Assembly (NCBI RefSeq): GCF_050847355.1
Contig: NZ_CP193759.1
Location: 62,001-126,000, forward strand
Direction: 5' to 3'
From: Limimaricola sp027213785
GTDB lineage: Bacteria > Pseudomonadota > Alphaproteobacteria > Rhodobacterales > Rhodobacteraceae
DNA length: 64,000 nucleotides
Positions 45,764-54,111 of the stretch are shown one piece after another (positions within the stretch are counted from its first letter, which is position 1; each line of letters opens with the position of its first letter). A program made the translations under genes and the position numbers. The notes beneath the pieces were generated by a model. That model searched no databases. It was given only the letters and a program-made list of their open reading frames with translations, and was not told the origin of the DNA.

Positions 45764-46369
45764 ATGACACGAGCACGCCCCTATGATCGCGAGACCGCGC
45801 TGGACGCGGCGCTCACCCTTTTCTGGCGGAAGGGCTATCACGCCACGTCGCTGAAGGATCTCGAAGCCGCCTTGGCGATGAAGCCCGGCAGCATCTACGC
45901 GGCCTTCAAGAGCAAGGAGGAACTCTACCTCTCCACGCTCGAGAGGTACTTCCAACGCAACCGGGCCCAGCTCGCACGTCTGCGCGGGGCGACCGGCTCG
46001 CCGCTCGCCGCGCTCGCCGATTTCCTGCGAGGTTTCGGGCGCTCCGAAGCCGGTGCGGCGGGCGGGCAGGCCTGCATGCTGGTCAAGACGCTGCTCGACG
46101 TGACCGAGCAGGACGGGGCGATCGGTCTCCGCGCGCGCAACTATCTCGACGAGATGACGGCCGAGATCACCGCCATCTTCGAGGCGGCGCGGGATGCGGG
46201 CGAACTTCCCGAAGGGGCCGATCCGGCACGGCTGGCCCGCAGATACCAGGCCGACATGACGGCGCTTCGGATCGAGGCACATCGCGGCGGCGATCCGGTC
46301 GCGCTCGCGGCCTTGGCCGATGACATGGCGCGCGACGTGGAGCGGTTGCGACTGGCCGAGAGCGGCTAG
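45764..46369 (+). CDS. TetR-family transcriptional repressor
   Basis: 201 residues. N-terminal helix-turn-helix: ETALDAALTLFWRKGYHATSLKDLEAALAM followed by KPGSIYAAFKSKEELY (about residues 10-55), the standard TetR DNA-binding pattern. The C-terminal helical domain contains CMLVKTLLDVTEQD, with a cysteine (position about 105) that could act as a redox or electrophile sensor; this is a suggestion. It is divergent from the AhpD-like gene and probably represses it and itself through the operator at 45659-45700. Confidence 0.9.
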   Translation: MTRARPYDRETALDAALTLFWRKGYHATSLKDLEAALAMKPGSIYAAFKSKEELYLSTLERYFQRNRAQLARLRGATGSPLAALADFLRGFGRSEAGAAGGQACMLVKTLLDVTEQDGAIGLRARNYLDEMTAEITAIFEAARDAGELPEGADPARLARRYQADMTALRIEAHRGGDPVALAALADDMARDVERLRLAESG

Positions 46370-46424
46370 GCCTCGAGAAATTCATATCGGACTGGCGCGC
46401 CCGCAGGGCATGACGACCGTATGC

Positions 46425-46453
46425 TTGCCGTGGGGTAGGGCTGCGTCTAGCCT
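46425..46453 (+). promoter_or_regulatory. Weak candidate promoter for metY-type gene
   Basis: TTGCCG (46425-46430), 17 bp, TAGCCT (46448-46453), ending 30 bp before the start codon. Both boxes deviate from consensus; offered only because spacing is right and no better candidate is seen. Confidence 0.3.
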
Positions 46454-46483
46454 CGCGGTGAATTCTTCCCGGGAGGCCGCCAC

Positions 46484-47779
46484 ATGTCCGATCAACCCAA
46501 GCTTCGCTTCGACACGCTGCAGATCCATGCCGGCGCGGCGCCCGATCCGGCGACCGGTGCGCGGCAGGTGCCGATCTACCAATCGACCTCCTACGTCTTC
46601 AAGGATGCCGATCACGCCGCCCGGCTCTTCGGGCTCGAAGAGGTGGGGTACATCTATTCGCGCCTGACCAACCCGACCGTCTCGGCCCTCGCCGACCGGC
46701 TCTGCGCGCTCGAGGGCGGTGCCGGGGCGGTTTGCTGCTCCTCCGGGCACGCGGCGCAGATCATGGCGCTGTTCCCGCTGATGGGGCCGGGCTGCAACGT
46801 CGTGGTCTCGACCCGGCTCTATGGCGGCTCGGTCACGCAGTTCAGCCAGACGATCAAGCGCTTCGGCTGGTCGGCGCGCTTCGTCGATTTCGACGATCTG
46901 GAGGCCATCGAAGCGGCGGTGGACGACGACACCCGTGCCATCTTCTGCGAGTCGATCTCGAACCCCGGCGGCTATATCACCGACCTGCCGGAGGTCGCCC
47001 AGCTGGCCGGGCGGGTCGGCCTGCCCTTGATCGTCGACAACACGCTGGCCACCCCCTATCTGTGCAACCCGATCGCGCAGGGTGCGACGCTGGTGGTGCA
47101 TTCGACGACCAAGTACCTGACCGGCAATGGCACCGTCACCGGCGGCGCGGTGATCGACAGCGGGACGTTCGACTGGTCCGCCTCGGGCAAGTTCCCCTCG
47201 CTCGCAGCCCCCGAGCCTGCCTATCACGGGCTGAACTTTTACGATGCGCTTGGGCCGATGGCCTTCACGTTCCATTCGATCGCGGTGGGGCTGCGTGATC
47301 TCGGCATGACGATGAACCCGCAAGCCGCGCATTATACCCTGATGGGGGTCGAGACGCTGAGCCTGCGCATGGCGCGGCATGTCTCGAATGCCGAAAGGGT
47401 CGCGACCTGGCTCGAAGCCGATCCGCGCATCGACCGGGTCACCTGGGCGGGCCTGCCCTCCTCGCCATGGCATCACCGGGTCGCGAAGGTCACGCCGAAA
47501 GGGGCGGGGGCGCTGTTCACCGTCGGCGTGAAGGGGGGCTACGACGCCTGCGTGAAGCTGGTCGACAGCCTCAAGCTGTTCAGCCATGTCGCCAATCTAG
47601 GTGATACCCGCTCGCTGATCATCCATCCGGCCTCGACCACGCATCGCCAGCTCACGGCAGATCAGCAGATGGCGGCGGGGGCCGAGGCGGATCTGGTGCG
47701 GCTGTCGATCGGTATCGAGGATCCCGAGGATCTCATCGCCGATCTCGATCAGGCCCTGACGATGGCGACAGCGGGCTGA
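46484..47779 (+). CDS. metY: O-acetylhomoserine (thiol)-lyase, Cys/Met PLP family
   Basis: 431 residues. PLP lysine Lys210 in HSTTKYLTGNG; phosphate and substrate motifs YIYSRLTNPTVSALADRL, CSSGHAAQ, IFCESISNPGG and LIVDNTLATPYLCNP. Length and the LIIHPASTTHRQLTADQQ segment fit MetY rather than MetB/MetC. It makes homocysteine (or methionine with methanethiol) from O-acetylhomoserine. It stands alone, with a terminator-like hairpin after it. No S-box or SAM riboswitch was recognised in the 114-bp upstream spacer. Confidence 0.93.
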   Translation: MSDQPKLRFDTLQIHAGAAPDPATGARQVPIYQSTSYVFKDADHAARLFGLEEVGYIYSRLTNPTVSALADRLCALEGGAGAVCCSSGHAAQIMALFPLMGPGCNVVVSTRLYGGSVTQFSQTIKRFGWSARFVDFDDLEAIEAAVDDDTRAIFCESISNPGGYITDLPEVAQLAGRVGLPLIVDNTLATPYLCNPIAQGATLVVHSTTKYLTGNGTVTGGAVIDSGTFDWSASGKFPSLAAPEPAYHGLNFYDALGPMAFTFHSIAVGLRDLGMTMNPQAAHYTLMGVETLSLRMARHVSNAERVATWLEADPRIDRVTWAGLPSSPWHHRVAKVTPKGAGALFTVGVKGGYDACVKLVDSLKLFSHVANLGDTRSLIIHPASTTHRQLTADQQMAAGAEADLVRLSIGIEDPEDLIADLDQALTMATAG

Positions 47780-47790
47780 GCCGCATGCGC

Positions 47791-47818
47791 CCCGTCATGC
47801 GGCTTCGCGCATGACGGG
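47791..47818. terminator. Stem-loop after metY-type gene
   Basis: CCCGTCATGCG (47791-47801) pairs perfectly with CGCATGACGGG (47808-47818), loop GCTTCG. It lies 11 bp after the stop. No T-tract, but the 11-bp stem is strong. Confidence 0.55.
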
Positions 47819-47843
47819 ACAGCTCGCACGGAATGCGTCGCGC

Positions 47844-47883
47844 TTGAATGGAGCCGGTGCGCACCATATACTCCTGGATTATA
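47844..47883 (+). promoter_or_regulatory. ccdAB promoter with overlapping palindromic operator
   Basis: TTGAAT (47844-47849), 17 bp, TATACT (47867-47872) form a good sigma-70-type promoter. The -10 box is the left end of an imperfect palindrome TATA-n-TCC-n-GGA-n-TATA (47867-47883), where a bound CcdA/CcdB complex would block transcription. The GTG start of ccdA is 21 bp downstream. Confidence 0.65.
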
Positions 47884-47904
47884 CGCCTGCCTCGGGAGGG
47901 TGCT

Positions 47905-48126
47905 GTGGGACGGATCAAGGTCAATTTGACGCTGGAGGCCGAGCTGGCCGAAACGGCTCGGTCGCTCGGGCTCAACATGTCGCGTCTGGCCGAGGCGGCG
48001 ATCGCGGAGGCCGCGAAGGCCGAGCGCAACCGCCGCTGGCGCGAGGAGAACCGCGCGGCGCTGGCGGCCTATACCGAAGAGGTCGCCCGCGAGGGCCTGC
48101 CGCTCGCCTCCTATCGCAGCTTTTGA
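47905..48126 (+). CDS. ccdA: CcdA-type antitoxin
   Basis: 73 residues from the GTG at 47905, which has GGGAGGG in front. An ATG-like upstream start at 47848 would overlap the promoter. The N-terminus (GRIKVNLTLEAELAETARSLGLNMSRLAEAAI) is the ribbon-helix-helix DNA-binding part. The C-terminal half (WREENRAALAAYTEEVAREGLPLASYRSF) is the CcdA toxin-neutralising tail, including its usual RxF ending (YRSF here). It binds and inhibits CcdB and autoregulates the operon. Toxin gene follows after 12 bp. Confidence 0.9.
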   Translation: MGRIKVNLTLEAELAETARSLGLNMSRLAEAAIAEAAKAERNRRWREENRAALAAYTEEVAREGLPLASYRSF

Positions 48127-48138
48127 ACGCCGACCGGG

Positions 48139-48432
48139 ATGGCGCAGTTCGACTTGTATCGCTTGGTGTCCGGAGCGCTCGTCGTCGATCTCCAGACCGA
48201 CCTGATCGGCCTCGACGCGACCCGCGTCGTGGCACCCCTGCGCGAGGCCGCGCAATACGCCGCTCTGCCCGGCCTGACGCCTCGGGTCGAACATGATGAC
48301 CAATTCTGGATCGTGCGCGTGCAGGAACTCGCGGCGGTCCCGGCCTACGAATTGAAGAACCATGTCGGGTCACTGGCCGATGAACGCGACGCGCTGAAAC
48401 GGGCGCTGGATATCCTGATCGACGGCATCTGA
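48139..48432 (+). CDS. ccdB: CcdB-type gyrase-poisoning toxin
   Basis: 97 residues, close to the usual 101. CcdB pattern: FDLYR at the N-terminus, LVVDLQTDLIG, RVVAPLREA, and C-terminal helix ALDILIDGI. CcdB traps DNA gyrase; its last residues including Trp-Gly-Ile are essential in the F-plasmid toxin. Here the end is IDGI, with aspartate in place of tryptophan, so gyrase poisoning could be altered. A chromosomal copy next to a gene-poor area suggests past horizontal arrival. Confidence 0.88.
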   Translation: MAQFDLYRLVSGALVVDLQTDLIGLDATRVVAPLREAAQYAALPGLTPRVEHDDQFWIVRVQELAAVPAYELKNHVGSLADERDALKRALDILIDGI

Positions 48433-48552
48433 ATCTGCTGTGAGGCAGTAAGTGCATGGCGCCCAACAGGAAAAGCTGGCCTTTGATCGGGGTGATCAGC
48501 GGCGGTACCATCGCTCCTCCGTGACGGAGGCGCGCATTTTCCTTCGCCAAGC

Positions 48553-48581
48553 TTGACATTCTGAAATATTAGCATTCTAAC
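48553..48581 (+). promoter_or_regulatory. marR promoter, apparently giving a leaderless mRNA
   Basis: Consensus TTGACA (48553-48558), 17-bp spacer, TCTAAC (48576-48581). The MarR start codon begins at 48589, 8 nt after the -10 box, where transcription itself should start. There is no ribosome site. TTAGCATTCTAA (48569-48580), an inverted TTAG/CTAA pair overlapping the -10, is a likely MarR autoregulatory site; CATTCT is also directly repeated 16 bp apart. Confidence 0.6.
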
Positions 48582-48588
48582 CTAAGAA

Positions 48589-49062
48589 ATGAGCCTGAAG
48601 GCCTATTCCATGCATTACCTGCTGCATGCAGCCGATCTGCTGGAGGACCGTCTGCGCCGACGGCTGGCAGAGGCCGATATCCAGCCGCGCCAGGCACGGG
48701 TGCTCGACGCGCTCGACCGGATGGAGCCCGCGTCACAGATCGCCTTGGCCCGCGCCTTCGACGTCACCCCCGCCAGCATGAGCACGATGACCGCGCGGCT
48801 GCTCGACCGAAAGCTGATCACGCGCGAGACCCATCCCGAGGCGGCGCGCAGCAACCTGCTCCGGCTTACGGCGCGGGGGCGCGATCTTCTGGCCGAGATC
48901 CACGCCGCCTGGACCGATATGGACCGGCTGATCGAGACCGAGCTGGGCGCCGACAAGGCCGCCAATCTGGCCGAGCTGACCCGTCAATTGCGGGATTCCC
49001 TCGGGGGACGCGCGCCGGGCGCGGATGAGGAAAGCCCGCTGCCCAATGGGACCCCGAGATGA
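48589..49062 (+). CDS. MarR-family transcriptional regulator
   Basis: 157 residues. Winged helix: ASQIALARAFDVTPASMSTMTARLLDRKLITRETHPEAARSNLLRLTARG (about residues 46-97), matching the MarR recognition helix and wing. Helices at both ends would form the dimer interface. No obvious target lies next to it: ccdB is upstream on the same strand, and a gene-poor stretch follows. The C-terminal tail of about 18 residues is hydrophilic. Ligand unknown. Confidence 0.85.
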   Translation: MSLKAYSMHYLLHAADLLEDRLRRRLAEADIQPRQARVLDALDRMEPASQIALARAFDVTPASMSTMTARLLDRKLITRETHPEAARSNLLRLTARGRDLLAEIHAAWTDMDRLIETELGADKAANLAELTRQLRDSLGGRAPGADEESPLPNGTPR

Positions 49063-49555
49063 ACCGCCTTCTCCCTTTTGCCGAGGTCGCTTCCTGTCGC
49101 GGCCGCGGGCGGAATGCGAAGGGGCGGCGCGATGTCGTTCCGGGGTTGCAGTAGATCTGCGGTCAATGCCTGCCCGATCACATCGAAGAGGGCTTTGTGC
49201 CGATCCACACCATCACGCTCAAGCCTGTGGTCCCGGATCGCCGGCCCGACACCCGCCGCGGCGACGCGGGTCTCACGCTCGACGGGGTTGAGGCTGGAAG
49301 GATCGGTGCCGGTTGAGAGGGTTCTGGGTGACTATGCCATCGCAGTCTTCGGCGATTGTAGCGCGCAGATCAGCCCGGTCGCATGCCGATTGCAACGCAA
49401 GCCAGAGGCCGCCCGGCCCGTAGCCGAAGCGGATCCGGAGGAAGCGATGCGCCGGTCGACCGCGCCGCCGCGCCAAACCGTAGGCAACCGTTCAGATCAG
49501 ATTGGACCCGGCCGGACTTCGGGCCAAAGGTCCATAGGGACAGGAGTAACTAAAA
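49063..49555. other. 493-bp stretch without a convincing gene
   Basis: Several frames stay open for 65-180 codons on both strands, but none has a ribosome site, family-like sequence or sensible hydrophobic pattern. Local base composition is less GC-rich near 49490-49570. The piece follows the MarR gene where its regulated gene would normally lie. It may be a decayed gene or an insertion remnant; I could not name one. Confidence 0.4.
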
Positions 49556-50437
49556 CTAACGTTTTTTCTGCCCCGCCCAGTAGGCCTGACTCTCCCGCCG
49601 CAACTTCTCATAGGAGGCGATTCTGAGGCGGGAGGCCTCACCGCCCCGGGTCACGAGCTGTGCGATCAGCGTCTCGATCAGCGCCATCGCCCCGGCATAG
49701 CAGCCGAAATGATGGGTCGAGAGCATCGAGGCGACCAGCGTCTCGTCGGCGGCGAATTCCGGCGAAACGATCTCGCTGTCGGAGATCATGACGAGCTTCA
49801 TGCCCTTGCGAGCGGCAAATCGGCAGGCTTCGATGGTGTCGCGGGAATAGGGCGTGAAGGTGATGGCGATCAATACGTCATCCCTGCCGGCCGTATCGAG
49901 GTCGTCGATCGGGCTGTTCATGTGTCGCGGGATGAGCTGCAACGATGGCAGCGCCATCCGACCGACGTAATGCAGGTAATAGGCCAGCGCGTAGCTGGCC
50001 CGCGCCGCGGTCAGATAGACGTTGGGTGCGGCCAGCAGCATCGCGACGACGCGCTCGATCTGCCCGGCCTTCACCCCTTCGAGCGTGCGCTGCACGATTG
50101 CCATCTCGTTGAGCGCGGCCTCGGCCTGAATGCGACCCGGTTCGCCCTCCTCGCGAAGCCGCTCCACCCAGGCCGGCTTTTCGACCGCGGCCGAAACCAG
50201 CGCTTGCCGAAACGGCGCCCGCAGGTCGTCATAGCCCTCGAAACCGAGCCGTTCCGCGAGCCTCACCAGCGTATATGGGCTGACTCCGGCCTTGCGCGCG
50301 GTTTCGCGGATCGGGTCGAGGCCGAAATCGGACGGGTGATCGAGGACGTATTTGGCCCCGACGCGCAGGCCGCGGGGCAGGGTGGGGATCTCCGCCTTGA
50401 GGGCCGCGGTGACCTTGTTCTTCAATGTCGGATCCAT
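49556..50437 (-). CDS. RpiR/MurR-family transcriptional regulator (HTH-SIS)
   Basis: 293 residues. The N-terminal helix-turn-helix (IRETARKAGVSPYTLVRLAERLGFEGYDDLRAPFRQAL, about residues 43-80) is followed by a SIS sugar-isomerase-like domain (about 125-260) with VYLTAARASYALAYYLHYVG and DDVLIAITFTPYSRDTIEA. RpiR proteins usually sense a phosphorylated sugar or small acid. It is divergent from the BKACE/aminotransferase pair and is its likely regulator; the ligand may be an amino- or keto-acid, as in some RpiR members of Rhodobacterales. Confidence 0.88.
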   Translation of the reverse strand: MDPTLKNKVTAALKAEIPTLPRGLRVGAKYVLDHPSDFGLDPIRETARKAGVSPYTLVRLAERLGFEGYDDLRAPFRQALVSAAVEKPAWVERLREEGEPGRIQAEAALNEMAIVQRTLEGVKAGQIERVVAMLLAAPNVYLTAARASYALAYYLHYVGRMALPSLQLIPRHMNSPIDDLDTAGRDDVLIAITFTPYSRDTIEACRFAARKGMKLVMISDSEIVSPEFAADETLVASMLSTHHFGCYAGAMALIETLIAQLVTRGGEASRLRIASYEKLRRESQAYWAGQKKR

Positions 50438-50517
50438 GAGGTCTTCGATGCTGGGCCGGAACAGATGTTATATTTCGGGACTGTTGACCGAACACGTTTT
50501 GGGAGCAAGGTTTGGTT

Positions 50518-50532
50518 GGATACATCGTATCC
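50518..50532. promoter_or_regulatory. Small inverted repeat between rpiR-type and BKACE genes
   Basis: GGATAC-ATC-GTATCC, a perfect 6-bp inverted repeat in the 183-bp divergent spacer, 88 bp before the BKACE start. It is the clearest symmetric element in the spacer and a candidate RpiR site. Confidence 0.4.
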
Positions 50533-50620
50533 GCGGAAACCGCAGAAGGTTCACATGCCAGCAACGCTCCCCGACCACGCCCCGCCCATTGGCGCTCACG
50601 CATTTCGGAAGGCCTGAACC

Positions 50621-51379
50621 ATGGCTCGACCCTTCATCATGGTCGCCCCGAACGGGGCGCGGCGAAGCAGGGCGGATCACCCGGCCCTGCCGGTCACCAC
50701 CGGGCAGATCGCCGAGACCGCCGAAGCCTGCCACGGAGCCGGCGCCGAGGCGCTGCACCTGCATGTGCGCGACGAGAACGGTCGGCATTCGCTCGACGTC
50801 GGCCGCTATGGCGAGGTGCTTCAGGAGTTGAAGCGCCGGGTGCCGGGCATGCGGGTCCAGATCACCACCGAGGCGGCGGGATTGTTCGATGTCCCGGCGC
50901 AGCTGGACTGCCTGCGCCGGGTCCGGCCCGGCTGGGCCTCGATCTCGGTGCGCGAGATCGCACGTGAGCCCGATCTTGCGCCGGAGGTCTACGCCACCTG
51001 CGCCGAGCAGGGCACCGAGGTGCAGCATATCCTCTACGACACCGCCGATATCGCGCTGCTGCGCGACTGGCAGGCCCGTGGCGTGGTCGCACAAGAGCAG
51101 TCTTCGGTCCTGTTCGTCCTCGGCCGCTACGCTGCGGGACAGGTCTCGGACCCTGCCGATCTCGACCCGTTCCGGGCCGCGATGCCGGAGGCCGTGGACT
51201 GGATGGTCTGCGCCTTCGGGCCGCGCGAGCACGCCTGCCTGATCGGGGCGGCGCAACAGGGCGGCAGCCTGCGCGTTGGCTTCGAGAACAGCCTGACCGA
51301 CCATCGCGGCCAGCCCCATGCCGACAACGCCGCCTCCGTCGCGGCGCTTCGCGCCCAACTCGAAAGGCATCTCTCATGA
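50621..51379 (+). CDS. BKACE-family beta-keto acid cleavage enzyme (DUF849)
   Basis: 252 residues, shorter than the usual 270-310. The zinc-site motif ALHLHVRDENG gives His46 and His48 at the start of the TIM-barrel, and VQITTEAAG and VGFENSL are typical. BKACE enzymes condense a beta-keto acid with acetyl-CoA to give acetoacetate and a new CoA ester; KCE in lysine fermentation is the best-known case. It overlaps the following aminotransferase by 4 bp. An aminotransferase that yields a beta-keto acid from a beta-amino acid would supply its substrate, so the pair reads as a two-step beta-amino-acid route. Confidence 0.88.
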   Translation: MARPFIMVAPNGARRSRADHPALPVTTGQIAETAEACHGAGAEALHLHVRDENGRHSLDVGRYGEVLQELKRRVPGMRVQITTEAAGLFDVPAQLDCLRRVRPGWASISVREIAREPDLAPEVYATCAEQGTEVQHILYDTADIALLRDWQARGVVAQEQSSVLFVLGRYAAGQVSDPADLDPFRAAMPEAVDWMVCAFGPREHACLIGAAQQGGSLRVGFENSLTDHRGQPHADNAASVAALRAQLERHLS

Positions 51380-52716
51380 GCGCCAAGCAAAGCCACGTCT
51401 TTCCCCGCAACTGCCATGCCGATCTTCCCGTCGCGGTCGGTGGCGAGGGATGCTACCTGATCGATGCGGAGGGCAAGCGCTACTTCGATGGCTCCGGCGG
51501 TGCCGCCGTCTCCTGCCTCGGCCATTCGAACGAGCGGGTGCGCGAGGCGGTCAAGCGTCAGGTCGACCAGCTCGCCTTCGCCCATACCGGCTTTTTCACT
51601 TCCGAGCCCGCCGAGGCCCTGGCCGATCTTCTGGCAACGAACGCGCCCGGCGATCTCGACCGCGTCTATTTCGTCTCCGGCGGCTCCGAGGCGGTGGAGA
51701 GCGCCATCAAGCTCGCGCGGCAATACCATGTCGAGCGAGGTGAGCCGCAGCGACGCCACCTGATCGCGCGGCGCCAGAGCTATCACGGCAACACGCTCGG
51801 CGCGCTATCGGCCGGGGGCAACGCATGGCGGCGCCAGCAATTCGCGCCCCTTCTCGTGGAGATGAGCCACATCGCGCCCTGCTACGAATATGCCGAACGG
51901 CCCGAGGAGGAGAGCCCCGAGGATTACGGGCGGCGCGTGGCCGACGAGCTGGAGGCCGAGATCCGGCGCCTCGGCCCCGACAGCGTCATGGCCTTCATCG
52001 CAGAGCCGGTGGTCGGCGCGACGCTGGGCGCGGTGCCTGCGGTGCCGGGCTATTTCAAGCGCGTGCGCGAGATCTGCGACCGGCACGGCGTGCTGCTCAT
52101 ACTCGACGAGGTGATGTGCGGCATGGGCCGGACCGGGCATCTCTTTGCCTGCGAGGCCGAAGGCATCGCCCCCGACATCCTGTGCATCGCCAAGGGGCTC
52201 GGCGCGGGCTACCAGCCGATCGGCGCGATGCTCTGCTCGGCCCAGGTCTATGACGCCATCGCCAATGGCTCGGGCTTCTTCCAGCACGGCCACACCTATG
52301 TCGGCCATCCGGTGGCGGCGGCGGCGGGGCTGGCGGTCCTGCAAGAGTTGCTCGACCACGACCTTCCGGCGCAGGTGCGGGCACGCGGCGACTATCTGCA
52401 ATCCGCGCTCGAGGCGCGTTTTGGCCAGCACCCCCATATCGGCGACATCCGTGGCCGTGGCCTGTTCCGCGGGCTCGAATTCGTGGCCGACCGCACGGCA
52501 AAAGCGCCTTTCGACCCGGCCAGGGGTGTGGCGGGCAAGCTGAAGAAGGCGGCCATGGCCGAGGGGCTGATCTGCTATCCGATGCCGGGCACGCGCGACG
52601 GCAAGCTGGGCGATCACCTGCTGCTCGCCCCGCCATTCATCGCCTCGGAGGCCGATCTCGACGAGATGATCGAGCGTCTGTCGCGCGCCGTCAACGCGGT
52701 GCTGCCCGGGCTGTGA
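51376..52716 (+). CDS. Class III aminotransferase paired with BKACE
   Basis: 446 residues. Class III features: YLIDAEGKRYFDGSGGAAVSCLGH, YFVSGGSEAVESAIKLARQYH, RRQSYHGNTLGALSAGG, LLILDEVMCGMGRTG and PLP lysine in CIAKGLGAGYQPIGAML. This subgroup acts on omega- or beta-amines. The order BKACE-aminotransferase with overlapping genes suggests conversion of a beta- or gamma-amino acid to a keto acid, then cleavage. A bidirectional terminator follows. Confidence 0.9.
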   Translation: MSAKQSHVFPRNCHADLPVAVGGEGCYLIDAEGKRYFDGSGGAAVSCLGHSNERVREAVKRQVDQLAFAHTGFFTSEPAEALADLLATNAPGDLDRVYFVSGGSEAVESAIKLARQYHVERGEPQRRHLIARRQSYHGNTLGALSAGGNAWRRQQFAPLLVEMSHIAPCYEYAERPEEESPEDYGRRVADELEAEIRRLGPDSVMAFIAEPVVGATLGAVPAVPGYFKRVREICDRHGVLLILDEVMCGMGRTGHLFACEAEGIAPDILCIAKGLGAGYQPIGAMLCSAQVYDAIANGSGFFQHGHTYVGHPVAAAAGLAVLQELLDHDLPAQVRARGDYLQSALEARFGQHPHIGDIRGRGLFRGLEFVADRTAKAPFDPARGVAGKLKKAAMAEGLICYPMPGTRDGKLGDHLLLAPPFIASEADLDEMIERLSRAVNAVLPGL

Positions 52717-52789
52717 TCCGCGCGTCAGTGCAGGGGAACGTCCCCGTTCCTTCCGCGCGCTTGCAACGGCCTTGCCCGTTTCGGCAATG

Positions 52790-52815
52790 ACAAGGCCGCC
52801 CTCCGGCGGCCTTGT
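52790..52815. terminator. Bidirectional terminator between aminotransferase and TRAP genes
   Basis: ACAAGGCCGCC (52790-52800) pairs perfectly with GGCGGCCTTGT (52805-52815) around loop CTCC. The A/T-ended stem and position between convergent genes support termination in both directions, though there is no long T-tract. Confidence 0.7.
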
Positions 52816-52827
52816 TCCGTCGCGGCC

Positions 52828-54111
52828 TTACAATCCGAGCAGTCGCGGCAGGCCCAGCGAAACGGCGGGCACATAGGTGACGAGCAGCAGCGCGCCGGCA
52901 ATGGCGACGTAGAAGGGCCAGATCCCGCGCACCGCCTCTTCGATGCGGATTCGTCCGACGACGCAGCCCACGAAGAGGCAGGTACCCACCGGCGGGGTGC
53001 ACAGGCCGAGGCCGAGATTGACCAGCAGCATGATGCCGAACTGCTCGGGCTCCATGCCGAGGCTGCGGGCGATCGGCAGGAAGATCGGCGTGCAGATCAG
53101 GATCAGCGCCGCCATGTCCATGATCATGCCCAGAACCAGAAGCATCAGATTGATCATCAGCAGGATCAGGATCTTGTTTTCGGTCAGCGCCAACAGCGCG
53201 TCCGAAAGCCGCGCCGGAACCTGATAGAGCGCCAGCAGATAGGCGAAGGAGGCCGCGAAGCCGATCAGGATCATCACCATCGCGGTGGTGCGAACCGAGT
53301 TGACGATGGCGGTGCGGAAATCCTCCCAGCTCAGGCTGCGATAGACGATGGCGGTCAGCGCCAGCGCGTAGAGCGCACCGAAGGCGCCGGATTCGGTGAC
53401 GGTGAAGACGCCCGACAGCACGCCGCCGATGATGATGATCGCGGTGACGAGGCCGGGGATCGACTCGGCCGCCGATAGAAGGACCGCGCGCCAGCCCGGG
53501 AAGGTCTCGGCCGGGTAGTTGTGGCGGATCGCCAGGATATAGGCGGCGATGGCGAGGCACAGGCACATCAGCATGCCCGGCACGACACCGGCCAGGAACA
53601 GCTTGGAGATCGACACGCCGCCGCCCGCCGCGATGGCGAAGATGATCATGTTGTGGCTGGGCGGGATCACGATGCCGGCGATCGATGAGGTGACGGTGAC
53701 GTTGACCGCGTAGTCGGCACGGTAGCCGCGTTCCTTCATCGTCGGCACCAGAAGCGAGCCGAGCGCCGAGATGTCGGCGATGGCTGAGCCCGAGATGCCG
53801 CCGAACAGCATGCTCGACAGGATGTTGACCGAGCCCAGCCCGCCACGGATATGGCCCACCAGCGTGCCGGCGAAGTTCACCAGCTTGCGCGCGATGCCAC
53901 CATGCAGCATCAGCTCGCCCGCGAAGATGAAGAAGGGGATCGCCAGAAGTGAGAAGGCGGAGATGCCCGAGATCGTCCGCTGGAAGGTCATCAGGAGCGG
54001 CAACCCCTCGAACCAGAAGGTCAGCGCCGCGGCGATGCCCATGGCGAAGGCTACGGGGACGCCCAGAAGCAGCGCGGCGGCGAAGGCGCCCATCAGGACC
54101 ACGAGTCCCAT
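52828..54111 (-). CDS. TRAP transporter large permease (DctM), second system
   Basis: 427 residues, about 12 helices. Conserved IPFFIFAGELMLHGGIA, LFGGISGSAIADISALGS, VIPPSHNMIIFAIAAGG and LGLCTPPVGTCLFVGCVVG. It forms the sodium-coupled channel with the DctQ partner. The ATG shares a base with the dctQ stop (TGATG). Last gene of the leftward dctP-dctQ-dctM operon. Confidence 0.95.
   Translation of the reverse strand: MGLVVLMGAFAAALLLGVPVAFAMGIAAALTFWFEGLPLLMTFQRTISGISAFSLLAIPFFIFAGELMLHGGIARKLVNFAGTLVGHIRGGLGSVNILSSMLFGGISGSAIADISALGSLLVPTMKERGYRADYAVNVTVTSSIAGIVIPPSHNMIIFAIAAGGGVSISKLFLAGVVPGMLMCLCLAIAAYILAIRHNYPAETFPGWRAVLLSAAESIPGLVTAIIIIGGVLSGVFTVTESGAFGALYALALTAIVYRSLSWEDFRTAIVNSVRTTAMVMILIGFAASFAYLLALYQVPARLSDALLALTENKILILLMINLMLLVLGMIMDMAALILICTPIFLPIARSLGMEPEQFGIMLLVNLGLGLCTPPVGTCLFVGCVVGRIRIEEAVRGIWPFYVAIAGALLLVTYVPAVSLGLPRLLGL

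Noticed and set aside
49078..49626. 182-codon rightward frame in the gene-poor stretch
   Set aside because: No ribosome site, no recognisable sequence, and it runs into the 3' end of the convergent RpiR gene.
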